Origin: Saccharothrix algeriensis
GTDB taxonomy: Bacteria > Actinomycetota > Actinomycetes > Mycobacteriales > Pseudonocardiaceae
NCBI RefSeq assembly: GCF_016907655.1
Contig: NZ_JAFBCL010000001.1
Coordinates: 3,196,001 to 3,260,000, forward strand
Length of the DNA stretch: 64,000 nt
Direction of reading: 5' to 3'
Notes under the pieces: generated by a model
The model's input: the letters and a program-made list of their open reading frames with translations, nothing else
The model's database searches: none
Told to the model about the DNA's origin: nothing
Shown: positions 40,907 to 48,917 of the stretch, piece by piece
How the letters are laid out: each line of letters starts with the position of its first letter
Position numbering within the stretch: the stretch's first letter is position 1
Program-made: the position numbers and the translations under genes

Positions 40907-41923
40907 TCAGCGGTGGGCCCGGTACTTCCGGGGCAGCGGGAGGCCGCGCTCGGCCAGCACGGCGCGCAGCCGGTCCGGGTAGTCGGTGATGATCCCGTCC
41001 ACGCCGTCGTCGATGAGCTTGCGCATGGTGGCGGGGTCGTTGACCGTCCACGGCACCACCTCGATCCCGCGCGCGTGCGCCTCGTCCACCAGGGCCTTGG
41101 TGGTGAAGGGCACGTAGCCGGGGTCGCCCACCGCGCCGTTCTGCGGGTTGCCGTGCACCGGCGAGAGCGCCGACGCGCCGAAGCTGCGCACCGCCTCGAC
41201 GACGCTGCCCCCGAAGTCCGCCAGGTCCAGCCCGCCGGTCCACGGCGAGCCGGGGCGCAGGAACTCGGGCTGGGTCAGCGCGACCAGCGGCAGGCGGGGC
41301 TCCACCCGCCGCCACAGCATGAGCGTGCCCCAGTCGAACGACTGGATGGTCACGTTGCGGGCGAAGCCGGACCTGCGGACCTCCCGCGCGGTGACCGCCA
41401 CGAACTGCTCGCGCGGCGCGGTCTCGTGCGGGGCGGCGGCCTCGACCTTGGTCTCGATGTTGAACCGCACGTCGTGCGCCCGGTACCGCCGGGCGAGCGC
41501 GAACACCTCGGCGAGCGTCGGCATCCGGGCGCCCGGCGACAGGGCCTGGTCCGGGTACTGCGCCCACCGCCGCGACCCGCAGTCCAGGGTGCGGACCTGG
41601 GCGAAGGTCAGGTCCTTGACGTAGCGGCCCGCGTAGGGGAAGGCCGGGTCGCCGGGGAACGCCGGGGCCGTGTCGACGCACTTGGCGGGGTTGGTCCGGC
41701 GGTCGTGGGTGACGACCTCGCGGCCGTCCCTGGTGATCTGCACGTCCAGTTCGAGCGTGGTCACCCCGACTTCCAGCGCCCTGGCGAACGCGGCGAGCGT
41801 GCTCTCGACCGTGAGCCCGATCCCGCCCCGGTGCGCCTGGAGGTCGAACCCGCGCTTCGGGCGCGCCTGCGCGACACCGGACGCCAGCAACGACAGCACG
41901 ACAACCGCGACGAGTGCCCGCAT
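40907..41923 (-). CDS. Secreted glycerophosphodiester phosphodiesterase
   Basis: A 338-residue exported GDPD. Signal peptide MRALVAVVVLSLLASGVAQA (about 20 residues), then FDLQAHRGGIGLTVESTLAA (catalytic His), VTTLELDVQITRDGREVVTH (metal ligands and second His), RFNIETKVEA and late VPWTVNDPATM. It acts outside the membrane on glycerophosphodiesters from phospholipid or teichoic acid breakdown. It converges on the P450 gene with 12 nt between stops. Confidence 0.92.
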   Translation of the reverse strand: MRALVAVVVLSLLASGVAQARPKRGFDLQAHRGGIGLTVESTLAAFARALEVGVTTLELDVQITRDGREVVTHDRRTNPAKCVDTAPAFPGDPAFPYAGRYVKDLTFAQVRTLDCGSRRWAQYPDQALSPGARMPTLAEVFALARRYRAHDVRFNIETKVEAAAPHETAPREQFVAVTAREVRRSGFARNVTIQSFDWGTLMLWRRVEPRLPLVALTQPEFLRPGSPWTGGLDLADFGGSVVEAVRSFGASALSPVHGNPQNGAVGDPGYVPFTTKALVDEAHARGIEVVPWTVNDPATMRKLIDDGVDGIITDYPDRLRAVLAERGLPLPRKYRAHR

Positions 41924-41996
41924 GGCACCCCAGGCTGTCAGACCGCCCGGCCCGCCCCCAGCCCCGACGGGGGTACGCGAGGTGAACAGCCGGCGA

Positions 41997-42209
41997 TCAG
42001 GAACCCAGGCCGCGCAGGAAGAGCGACCACCGGGCGGCCGGGAACGCGAGGAGGCCGGCGCCCGGGTTCTTGGAGTCCCGCACCGCCACGGCCGACCCGG
42101 CGACGGCGACCTCGACGCAGTTGGCGTTGCTCGCGCCGTTGCTCCGGCTGCTCTTGCGCCAAGTCGCACCGGAGAGGTCCACAATGGACACAGCCATCGC
42201 CTCTTTCAC
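41997..42209 (-). CDS. DUF397 family protein
   Basis: A 70-residue DUF397 protein with TWRKSSRSNGASNANCVEVA, VAVRDSKNPGAG and FLRGL. Such proteins are encoded next to Scr1/DUF5753-type helix-turn-helix regulators in actinomycetes and may form toxin-antitoxin-like or developmental switches. The GTG at 42209 overlaps the regulator stop (GTGA); ATG 42197 is the conventional family start (MAVSIVDLSG). Confidence 0.9.
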   Translation of the reverse strand: MKEAMAVSIVDLSGATWRKSSRSNGASNANCVEVAVAGSAVAVRDSKNPGAGLLAFPAARWSLFLRGLGS

Positions 42210-43030
42210 TCGGCCGGAATCCGCTCGATCAGGGCCACCGACCGCTCAGGGCCCAACGCCCGCGAGGCCAGGTGCTCGAACGTCAGTCTAGCTTCCTTGA
42301 CCTCCGGCTCGTCCTCGATGTGCAGCGCACCGGTCAGGTACTCGATGTAGAGCACATCCGGCTCGGGAGCCTCGAAGGCCAACCGGGTGAAGGCGGTGAC
42401 CATGCCGTCCAGGATCCCGGCTTCGTTGGGCACCACCTGCAAGGTCACGTTGGGCAGCTCGACCATCTCGCGCAGGTGCGCTAGTTGCTCGCGCATCACA
42501 CCCGGGCTGCCCACCGCTGTGCGCAGCGCGGCCTCGTGGACGATCGCGTGCAGTCGTAGCGGGTGCTCCGGCTCGGTGAGCCGCTTCTGCCGGATCCGCC
42601 GGACCTTTATGTCGTTCTCCAGCCAACGCTTCGTGCGCTTCAGGCGGTGCGCCTCGAACATGGCGCGCATGTACGCCGTCGTCTGGAGCAGGCCGGGAAT
42701 GATCATCGGCGACAGGTCGTAGACGTGGGTCGCCTCGGTTTCGACGTCGATGTAGCCCTGGTTCTCGATGCCGAAGGTGGTCCACCACCCCTTCTCCCGC
42801 GCCTTGATGGTCTGCTCGATCAAATCCGGGTCGAAGCAGTCGTAGACATCCATCATCGACTTGACCAGGTGGACGTCGACCAGCGTCTCACCCCTCTCCA
42901 TCCGGTGGAGGGCGGACCTGGTCTTGAACAGCGCAGTGGCTGCCTCTTGGAGCGTCATGTGGGCGTCGGCGCGCATCTTCGCCAACTTCCGCCCCAGGCG
43001 GCGTCGGCGGAACGGTGGTTGTGTGGGCAC
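42206..43030 (-). CDS. XRE helix-turn-helix regulator, DUF5753/Scr1 type
   Basis: The 274-residue protein has an N-terminal XRE fold (residues about 10-70; RLGRKLAKMRADAHMTLQEA, TRSALHRMERGE). A DUF5753 domain follows with PMIIPGLLQTTAYMRAMFEA and LQVVPNEAGILDGMVTAFTR. DUF5753 is the effector half that pairs with DUF397 proteins such as the one encoded downstream. The upstream 90 nt (43031-43120) separates it from a divergent small gene. Confidence 0.92.
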   Translation of the reverse strand: MPTQPPFRRRRLGRKLAKMRADAHMTLQEAATALFKTRSALHRMERGETLVDVHLVKSMMDVYDCFDPDLIEQTIKAREKGWWTTFGIENQGYIDVETEATHVYDLSPMIIPGLLQTTAYMRAMFEAHRLKRTKRWLENDIKVRRIRQKRLTEPEHPLRLHAIVHEAALRTAVGSPGVMREQLAHLREMVELPNVTLQVVPNEAGILDGMVTAFTRLAFEAPEPDVLYIEYLTGALHIEDEPEVKEARLTFEHLASRALGPERSVALIERIPAE

Positions 43031-43120
43031 AACACCATGATGCCAGTGGAAAATCGAAATGGGGGATTCCCGAGGTTGATCACCTCAAAGTGTGTACGTC
43101 CCGCCCGCACAGTGGGCGGC

Positions 43121-43390
43121 ATGGAAGCGAACCTGTTCTCCCTCGTGTCCCAGGCGGACCCGTCGCGGGTCTTCGCGTGGGGCATGGAAGTCCTGGACGA
43201 CGACCGCACCGCGGCCGTGATCTACCGCCGCGACCCCGACACCGGGCGCAGCCTCGTCGGCCGGCACGACTCCGCCGAAGCCGCCCTCCGCCGCTGGGGC
43301 CGGCGCGTGCCGCTGCGCCTCGTCTGGGAGTTCGACGGCGACCTCGGCGACCTCGGCGACGACCGCGACGACGTGTCACCCGTCACTTGA
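43121..43390 (+). CDS. Small acidic protein of unknown function
   Basis: An 89-residue protein with no signal peptide. It reads as a strand-rich N-terminal half (MEANLFSLVSQADPSRVFAW, AVIYRRDPDTGRSLVGRHD) and an acidic C-terminus (DGDLGDLGDDRDD). It is divergent from the Scr1-type regulator and directly upstream of the ECF promoter at 43391. No family recognised. Confidence 0.6.
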   Translation: MEANLFSLVSQADPSRVFAWGMEVLDDDRTAAVIYRRDPDTGRSLVGRHDSAEAALRRWGRRVPLRLVWEFDGDLGDLGDDRDDVSPVT

Positions 43391-43416
43391 GCAACAGAAC
43401 GGCGCCGGGCCGCGTG
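43391..43416 (+). promoter_or_regulatory. ECF-type promoter GCAAC-N17-CGTG
   Basis: GCAAC (43391-43395), 17 nt, CGTG (43413-43416), 41 nt before the sigma start. It is identical at 24 of 26 positions to the promoter at 44498-44523, indicating that the sigma factor drives both itself and the secreted repeat protein. Confidence 0.72.
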
Positions 43417-43457
43417 TAGTCAGTGCGCGCGGGCATGACGAGGAGCGGAGACCGGGA

Positions 43458-43967
43458 TTGGGCGACACGGCGTCGTTCGACCAGTTCGTCCACGAGCACC
43501 AGCAGGCGCTGATCCGGTACGCCGTGCTGCTCTCGGGCAGCCGGGCGGACGCCGAGGACCTGGTGCAGGAGGTGCTGGTGCGGATCTACCAGCGGTGGGG
43601 CGAGCTGGCGGCTTCCACCGGGTCGCCGTACGCCTACGTCCGCCGGGCCGTCACCAACGAGCACCTGTCGTGGCGGCGGCGGTGGAGCACCCGGCACATC
43701 CGGTCGGTCGGGACCGACCTGCCCGAGGGCGAGCACCTCGACCGGCGGGACGAGCGCGACGAGCGGCTGTGGCGGCTGCTGGCGCAGCTGCCCCGGCAGC
43801 AGCGCGCGGCCGTGGTGCTGCGCTACTACGAGGACCTCACCGACGCGGAGATCGCCGAGGTCCTGGGCTGCCGGCTGCCGACGGTGCGGTCGCACGTCAG
43901 CCGCGGGCTGGCGGCCCTGAGGTCGGCGATCGGGATGCCGGAACGCGCGTGGAGGAGCCATGGGTGA
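43458..43967 (+). CDS. SigE family ECF RNA polymerase sigma factor
   Basis: A 169-residue sigma: region 2 (about 8-75; QQALIRYAVLLSGSRADAED, YAYVRRAVTNEHLSWRRR) and region 4 (about 105-160; AQLPRQQRAAVVLRYYEDLT, EIAEVLGCRLPTVRSHVSRG). GAGGAGCGGAG precedes the TTG start. Its ECF promoter lies just upstream. An 8-nt overlap couples it to the membrane protein that follows. Confidence 0.9.
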   Translation: MGDTASFDQFVHEHQQALIRYAVLLSGSRADAEDLVQEVLVRIYQRWGELAASTGSPYAYVRRAVTNEHLSWRRRWSTRHIRSVGTDLPEGEHLDRRDERDERLWRLLAQLPRQQRAAVVLRYYEDLTDAEIAEVLGCRLPTVRSHVSRGLAALRSAIGMPERAWRSHG

Positions 43968-44484
43968 CTTCGAGGACGACCTGCGCCGCCTGCTCGCCGC
44001 CCGCGCCGACCGCGTCCACTCCCACCTGACGGGCCCGGCGATCCGGGCGCGCGCGGCGGCCCGCCCGCGGCGGGGCGCGCTGCGCCGGGGCGCGCCGCTG
44101 GTGTCGGCCGCCGCGGTGCTGGCGGTCGTGGCGGTGAGCCTGCTGCTGATCCCCCACGGCCCGCGTTCCTCCGAGCCGGGCCGGCCCGCGACGTCCGGCA
44201 CGCCCACCACCACCGTGCCGGTCACGCCGACGACCGGCTCGCCGCCGGTGCTGTCGAGCACGACCAAACCGTCCATTCCGGACACCACGACCCTGGCCCC
44301 CACCACGACGCCGACCGGAGCGCGCCGCCCCGGCGCCGCCACGACGACCGAAGCGCACCGCAGCAGCACCTCCACGACGACCACCACGTGGCCCGGCGCG
44401 GAGTCGGCCGACATGTCGTCGTCGGTGCGCCGGAGCACCACGGGCGGCGGCGTGCCGACCACCACGCCGCGCGGCGGTGGCTGA
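43960..44484 (+). CDS. Membrane protein coupled to sigma, possible anti-sigma
   Basis: A 174-residue protein with a basic cytoplasmic head (MGDFEDDLRRLLAARADRVH), one helix at residues about 47-64 (LVSAAAVLAVVAVSLLLI) and an exported Thr/Pro/Ser tail of about 110 residues (many TTT, PTT). This is the shape of the regulator that accompanies SigE-family sigmas. No zinc motif. It ends before a second copy of the ECF promoter. Confidence 0.78.
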   Translation: MGDFEDDLRRLLAARADRVHSHLTGPAIRARAAARPRRGALRRGAPLVSAAAVLAVVAVSLLLIPHGPRSSEPGRPATSGTPTTTVPVTPTTGSPPVLSSTTKPSIPDTTTLAPTTTPTGARRPGAATTTEAHRSSTSTTTTTWPGAESADMSSSVRRSTTGGGVPTTTPRGGG

Positions 44485-44497
44485 GCCCCGGCGCGGT

Positions 44498-44523
44498 GCA
44501 ACAGATCCGCGCCGGGCCGCGTG
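44498..44523 (+). promoter_or_regulatory. ECF-type promoter GCAAC-N17-CGTG for secreted repeat protein
   Basis: GCAAC (44498-44502), 17 nt, CGTG (44520-44523), 63 nt before the ATG at 44587. Near-identical to the sigma promoter at 43391. Confidence 0.72.
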
Positions 44524-44586
44524 GGAATGGCGTGGAACCGCCGGGGTCGGCACGACCGCCGGCGGTCGTCAACGAGGAGGACCCCC

Positions 44587-45075
44587 ATGCGTTTCCCCAC
44601 CGTGCCGCGCTCCCGCCGCGGGCTCGTCGCAGCCGCCCTGTCGGTCGGCGTCCTGGCGGCGGGCGGCGTCACGATGACCGCCCTCGCCGCCCCGTCGACC
44701 GGCACGCCCGCCGTCGGCGGCAGCGTCGCGACGAGCCCGGACCGCGAGCCGAGCAGCACCGTGACGGGACCGCCGTCGACCACGAGGTCGAAGCCGCACG
44801 GCGGCACGACGACCAGCAGGCCGAGCAGCCCGGCGCCCAGCAGCACCGTCACGGGCAGCCCGGCGCCGAGCAGCACCGTGACGAGCAGCCCGGCGCCCAG
44901 CAGCACCGTGACGAGCAGCCCGGCGCCCAGCAGCACCGTGGCGACCAGCCCGGCGCCGAGCACCTCGGTCGAGGTGACGCGCACGACCCGGCCCGGCATC
45001 CCGTCCACCACGAGGACCGCGATCCCGACGACCCCGTCGGCGACCTCCACGACGTGGTCCCGGCCGAACGCGTGA
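44587..45075 (+). CDS. Secreted Ser/Thr/Pro protein with 10-residue tandem repeats
   Basis: A 162-residue protein with a signal peptide (MRFPTVPRSRRGLVAAALSV, cleavage near ALAA) followed by five copies of SSPAPSSTVT (44824-44973) and a Thr/Arg-rich tail. There is no catalytic domain or sortase motif. It looks like an extended, possibly glycosylated wall-spanning protein. GAGGAGG precedes the ATG. The upstream ECF promoter puts it under the adjacent sigma factor. Confidence 0.72.
   Translation: MRFPTVPRSRRGLVAAALSVGVLAAGGVTMTALAAPSTGTPAVGGSVATSPDREPSSTVTGPPSTTRSKPHGGTTTSRPSSPAPSSTVTGSPAPSSTVTSSPAPSSTVTSSPAPSSTVATSPAPSTSVEVTRTTRPGIPSTTRTAIPTTPSATSTTWSRPNA
44824..44973. repeat. Five 30-bp tandem repeats in secreted protein gene
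   Basis: Units start at 44824, 44854, 44884, 44914 and 44944 and share CCCGGCGCCCAGCAGCACCG with few changes. The third and fourth are nearly identical, suggesting recent expansion. Confidence 0.9.
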
Positions 45076-45094
45076 CCGACCCGGCGTGACACCG

Positions 45095-45124
45095 GTCCCC
45101 GGCGGCCGGGCGGCTGCCGGGGAC
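45095..45124. terminator. Hairpin between convergent genes
   Basis: A 9-bp stem GTCCCCGGC/GCCGGGGAC with a 12-nt loop lies 19 nt after the secreted protein stop. No T-run. Confidence 0.5.
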
Positions 45125-45147
45125 GGCCCCGGCCGGCGGGGCCCCGG

Positions 45148-46050
45148 CTAGCGGGGCGAGGCGTGGGCGCGGACGGCGCGCAGCGCCGGTTCCGGCGCGT
45201 CCTTCACGCCCACCACCCGCATCCGCCGCAGCGCCTGCGCGGGCATCGGCAGCAGCGCGGCGGTGAGGCGGCGGACCAGCACGGCGGTCGTGAACGCCAC
45301 GGCGGCGGCCAGCAGGTCCGACACGGCGTGCAGCAGGACGCCGTCGGCCAGGGCCTGCACGCCGGAGCGGAACGACCAGGCGAAGGTGAACAGCCCGAAC
45401 AGCCCGGCCACCACCCACAGCCCCCACCACCACCGCACCAGGCGGGACGGCGACGGGCGGGCGTCGGCGGGCAGGCGCAGGGCCGCGTGCTCCAGCTCGG
45501 CCGCGACCGAGCCGGGCACCACCAGGTTCAGGCCCGGCACCAGCACGCCGACCAGCACCTCGGTGTCGGACCGGGACGGGGCGTAGCCGGCGGCCGATGC
45601 GGCGGCGGCGCGGGCGCGGCGCAGCCACAGCAGCGTCAGCACCAGGGCCGTGGCGGCGGCGACCAGCGCGACGGCCGACGACGAGCCCACCATGGCGTCG
45701 GAGACGTCCACGGTGCCCGCCGACAGCGCCCCGTAGCGGCTCGTCGCGAGCAGGGCGTAGCGCCAGACCTCGCTGCCCGCGGCCCACAGCGCCGTCAGGC
45801 CCGCGAGCCCCAGGGCGTGCGACGCGGCGCGGGCCTGGCGCTGGACCCGGTCGACGGCGTCGGCGGGCGCGCCGTCGGTCGCCACCGACGTCGGCCAGCG
45901 CCACGCCAGCAGCGGGAAGCCCCACCGCGGCGGCACCGGGTAGGACGGCGGGCCGGCGTACGGGCGGCGCGGGGCGGGCGGACGGGGGCGCGGCTGCGCC
46001 CCGGGCGGCGGGGACGCCACCCAGTCCACGCCCATCGGCCGCGGCGCCAC
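45148..46050 (-). CDS. DUF4328-like multi-pass membrane protein
   Basis: A 300-residue protein. A Pro-rich N-terminal tail (AQPRPRPPAPRRPYAGPPSY) is followed by four to five helices: ALGLAGLTALWAAGSEVWRY, SAVALVAAATALVLTLLWLR, WWWGLWVVAGLFGLFTFAWS, AVSDLLAAAVAFTTAVLV. The arrangement and WLRRAR after the second helix fit DUF4328. Function unknown. Its start lies 1 nt from the rhodanese stop, so the two are co-transcribed. ATG 46035 is an alternative start. Confidence 0.78.
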   Translation of the reverse strand: MAPRPMGVDWVASPPPGAQPRPRPPAPRRPYAGPPSYPVPPRWGFPLLAWRWPTSVATDGAPADAVDRVQRQARAASHALGLAGLTALWAAGSEVWRYALLATSRYGALSAGTVDVSDAMVGSSSAVALVAAATALVLTLLWLRRARAAAASAAGYAPSRSDTEVLVGVLVPGLNLVVPGSVAAELEHAALRLPADARPSPSRLVRWWWGLWVVAGLFGLFTFAWSFRSGVQALADGVLLHAVSDLLAAAVAFTTAVLVRRLTAALLPMPAQALRRMRVVGVKDAPEPALRAVRAHASPR

Positions 46051-46051
46051 G

Positions 46052-46390
46052 TCAGATGACCTCCGGCTCCGCGCCGTCGACCCCGCCGACCAGCGGCCGG
46101 CCGGCCGCGGCCCACACCTGCATCCCGCCGTCGACGTTCGTCGCGTCCCAGCCGTTGGCGTTGAGGTACTGCGTCACCCGCGCCGAGCGCCCGCCCGCCC
46201 GGCACACGACGTAGAACTCGCTGTCGCCGGGCAGCTCCTCCAGCCGCTGGGCCAGCTCGCTCATCGGGACGTGCAGCGCGCCCGGCGCGTGGCCGGCCGC
46301 CCACTCGTCGGCTTCGCGCACGTCGAGCAGGACTTTTCCGGCGGGCAGCTCCGCGGGCACCGCTGACACTTCAACGCTGGGAACGGTCAC
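46052..46390 (-). CDS. Rhodanese-like sulfurtransferase
   Basis: A 112-residue single rhodanese domain with VLLDVREADEWAAGHAPGAL, and the active loop YVVCRAGGRSARV carrying the catalytic Cys. Such proteins move sulfane sulfur or act as small redox carriers. GTG 46390. It forms a two-gene unit with the DUF4328 protein. Confidence 0.9.
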   Translation of the reverse strand: MTVPSVEVSAVPAELPAGKVLLDVREADEWAAGHAPGALHVPMSELAQRLEELPGDSEFYVVCRAGGRSARVTQYLNANGWDATNVDGGMQVWAAAGRPLVGGVDGAEPEVI

Positions 46391-46432
46391 GCCCCCATGC
46401 TGCCACGCACCCCCGTGAGCGGGGGATGAAGG

Positions 46433-46474
46433 CCGGGCCGCCTCCCCCGGTCGACGGACGGGGAGGCGGCCCGG
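46433..46474 (-). terminator. Strong hairpin terminator after the symporter operon
   Basis: A 15-bp perfect GC stem (46433-46447 with 46460-46474) and a 12-nt loop sit 15 nt beyond the symporter stop, before the rhodanese promoter. Confidence 0.65.
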
Positions 46475-46488
46475 GCGGGGTGGCGCGA

Positions 46489-48096
46489 CTAGTGCGCCGT
46501 GGCCTTCTCCGCGCCCACGCCGGTCAGGGCGCGGACCTCCATCTCGGCGTACTTGGCGTCGTCGCGCTCCTTGGACAGCACCGTGCCGAGGTAGCCCAGC
46601 AGGAACGACAGCGGGATGGACACGATGCCGGGGTTGTCCAGCGGGAACCAGTGGAAGTCGACGCCCTGGATCATCGACGGGCTCTTGCCGGTGGCGTCCA
46701 CCGGCTTGCCGGACACCACCGGGGAGAACACGATCAGCACGATCGTGGACGCCAGGCCGCCGTAGATGCTCCACAGCGCGCCGGAGGTGTTGAACCGCTT
46801 CCAGAACAGCGAGTACAGGATGGTCGGCAGGTTCGCCGACGCCGCCACCGCGAACGCCAGCGCGACCAGGAAGGCGATGTTCTGGCCGTTGGCGAGGATG
46901 CCGCCGAGGATCGCCACGACGCCGATCACCACGGCCGTGATGCGGGCGACCCGCACCTCCTGCGCCTTGTCGTCCACCGCGCCCTTCTTGATCACGTTGG
47001 CGTAGATGTCGTGCGCGAAGGAGGCCGACGCGGTGATCGTCAGGCCGGCCACCACGGCGAGGATCGTCGCGAACGCCACCGCCGCGATGATGCCCAGCAG
47101 CACGGTGCCGCCCAGCGCGTAGGCCAGCGCGGGCGCGGCCGAGTTGACGCCGCCGGGCAGGCCCTTGATCACGTCCGGGCCGACCAGCGCGCCCGCGCCG
47201 TAGCCCAGGACCAGCGTGAACAGGTAGAAGATGCCGATCAGCCAGATCGCCCACACGACGGAGCGACGGGCCTCCTTCGCGGTCGGCACGGTGTAGAAGC
47301 GCATCAGGATGTGCGGCAGGCCCGCGGTGCCCAGGACCAGCGCGAGGGCGAGCGAGATGAAGTCGACCTTGCCCAGGCCCGTCTTGCCGTACTGCAGGCC
47401 GGGGTTGAGGATCGCCTCGCCGGTCCGGCCCGCCTTGGACACGGCGCTGTCGAGCAGCGAGGACAGGTTGAAGCCGAACTTGCCGAGCACCCAGGCGGTC
47501 ATCAGCGCGGCGCCCGCGATGAGCAGCACGGCCTTGATGATCTGCACCCAGGTGGTGCCCTTCATGCCGCCGACCAGCACGTAGAAGATCATCAGCAGCC
47601 CGACGACGGCGATGACCAGCGCCTGGCCGGTCTTGTCCTTGATGTCGAGCAGCAGGGCGATCAGGCCGCCCGCGCCGGCCATCTGCGCCAGGAGGTAGAA
47701 GAACGACACGGCGAGCGTGGACGTGGCCGCCGCCGCGCGCACCGGGCGCTGCCGCATCCGGAAGCTCAGCACGTCGCCCATCGTGTACTTGCCGGTGTTC
47801 CGCAGCAGCTCGGCGACCAGCAGCAGCGCCACCAGCCAGGCCACCAGGAAGCCGATCGAGTACAGGAAGCCGTCGTAGCCGTTGACCGCGATGGCGCCCG
47901 CGATGCCCAGGAAGGACGCGGCGGACAGGTAGTCGCCGGAGATGGCGACGCCGTTCTGCGGGCCGGTGAACGCGTGGCCGGCGGCGTAGTAGTCGGAGGC
48001 CGTCCGGGTGTTGCGGCTGGCGCGGAACACCACGACCAGCGTCACGACGACGAACAGGGCGAAGATGCCGATGTTGAGCAGGGGGTTGCTGTTCAC
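46489..48096 (-). CDS. Cation/acetate symporter (SSS family)
   Basis: A 535-residue sodium:solute symporter with about 13 helices. Signature regions: SDYYAAGHAFTGPQNGVAIS, GDYLSAASFLGIAGAIAVNG, VGGMKGTTWVQIIKAVLLI and the late FAVAASANLPTILYSLFWKR. These resemble acetate permease ActP. The GTG overlaps the stop of a DUF485 gene (GTGA), the same arrangement as yjcH-actP. Likely uptake of acetate or a related short carboxylate. Confidence 0.92.
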   Translation of the reverse strand: MNSNPLLNIGIFALFVVVTLVVVFRASRNTRTASDYYAAGHAFTGPQNGVAISGDYLSAASFLGIAGAIAVNGYDGFLYSIGFLVAWLVALLLVAELLRNTGKYTMGDVLSFRMRQRPVRAAAATSTLAVSFFYLLAQMAGAGGLIALLLDIKDKTGQALVIAVVGLLMIFYVLVGGMKGTTWVQIIKAVLLIAGAALMTAWVLGKFGFNLSSLLDSAVSKAGRTGEAILNPGLQYGKTGLGKVDFISLALALVLGTAGLPHILMRFYTVPTAKEARRSVVWAIWLIGIFYLFTLVLGYGAGALVGPDVIKGLPGGVNSAAPALAYALGGTVLLGIIAAVAFATILAVVAGLTITASASFAHDIYANVIKKGAVDDKAQEVRVARITAVVIGVVAILGGILANGQNIAFLVALAFAVAASANLPTILYSLFWKRFNTSGALWSIYGGLASTIVLIVFSPVVSGKPVDATGKSPSMIQGVDFHWFPLDNPGIVSIPLSFLLGYLGTVLSKERDDAKYAEMEVRALTGVGAEKATAH

Positions 48097-48449
48097 CGGT
48101 CGGCCCCCTCGACCTCGTGGCGGATGCGGTCGGCGATCGGGTCGAGCTTCCGGTTCGCGTGCCGGACGTACAGGGTGGTGATGACGAACGTCGACGCGAA
48201 CTGGAGCAGGCCCAGCAGCAGGCCGACGTTGACGCTGCCGAACACCTTCGTGGACATGAAGCCGCGGGCGTAGTCCGCGAGGAGGACGTAGAGCACGTAC
48301 CAGGCCAGGAAGAGCCCGGCCATGGGGAACACGAAGGTCCGCAGCCGGCGGCGCAGCTCGACGAAGTCGGGACCGGCCTGTACTTCAACCCAATCGGGGG
48401 TCGCTCCAACGGGGGTGGCGCCCCCTGACGCGTCTTCGGCAGTGCTCAC
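48093..48449 (-). CDS. DUF485 membrane protein, symporter partner
   Basis: A 118-residue protein with two helices (FVFPMAGLFLAWYVLYVLLA and VNVGLLLGLLQFASTFVITT) and the DUF485 ending LYVRHANRKLDPIADRIRHE. It corresponds to YjcH next to ActP and is probably an accessory subunit. GAGGAGGGG lies just before GTG 48449. Confidence 0.9.
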   Translation of the reverse strand: MSTAEDASGGATPVGATPDWVEVQAGPDFVELRRRLRTFVFPMAGLFLAWYVLYVLLADYARGFMSTKVFGSVNVGLLLGLLQFASTFVITTLYVRHANRKLDPIADRIRHEVEGADR

Positions 48450-48917
48450 GTTCCCCTCCTCGGACTTGTCGACGGTGTGAACGCCACGTAATCCCTCCTG
48501 GTGCGTTCGATACGCGCAGCACCGTAAGGAGACGTAGGTCACCCCTGAAAGACCCCGTCCGTGGACTTGCGCTCAACAGTCGGGTGATGCGATGAGCGGT
48601 AGGAATACTGAGACGAGCAGTCACCCGCTTGAGGTAGTGCGCCGTTCACCGGATCGAATGGTTTTCTGCCACACCTTCTTGTGCTGTCCTACCGCTCGCG
48701 GTCGGGGCGCGGGGCTGAACGGGTGGAGCGGGCCGCACCCGCGCCACCCGGCAGGGGCAGCGGGGTCACCGACCACCGGGCGCGACCGCGGCGATGGGCC
48801 GTGGCGAAGAACACACCGCGGGCGCGCGGATCGCCTTTCTTCCGCAGGAGGCGGGAAAGTTCCATCGCCGATCCATGGAATGCGCGCCGACCGCGGGTGA
48901 TCCCGCGCGACGCCCGG
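48450..48917. other. Intergenic region upstream of the acetate symporter operon
   Basis: 468 nt without a supported gene. It must hold the promoter of the DUF485-symporter operon; the stretch 48540-48700 is less GC-rich (GATGAGCGGTAGGAATACTG). No riboswitch or clear operator recognised. Confidence 0.4.

Noticed and set aside
48592..48900. Small gene upstream of the symporter operon
   Set aside because: The frame has no ribosome site or protein-like pattern and lies in a promoter-sized gap.
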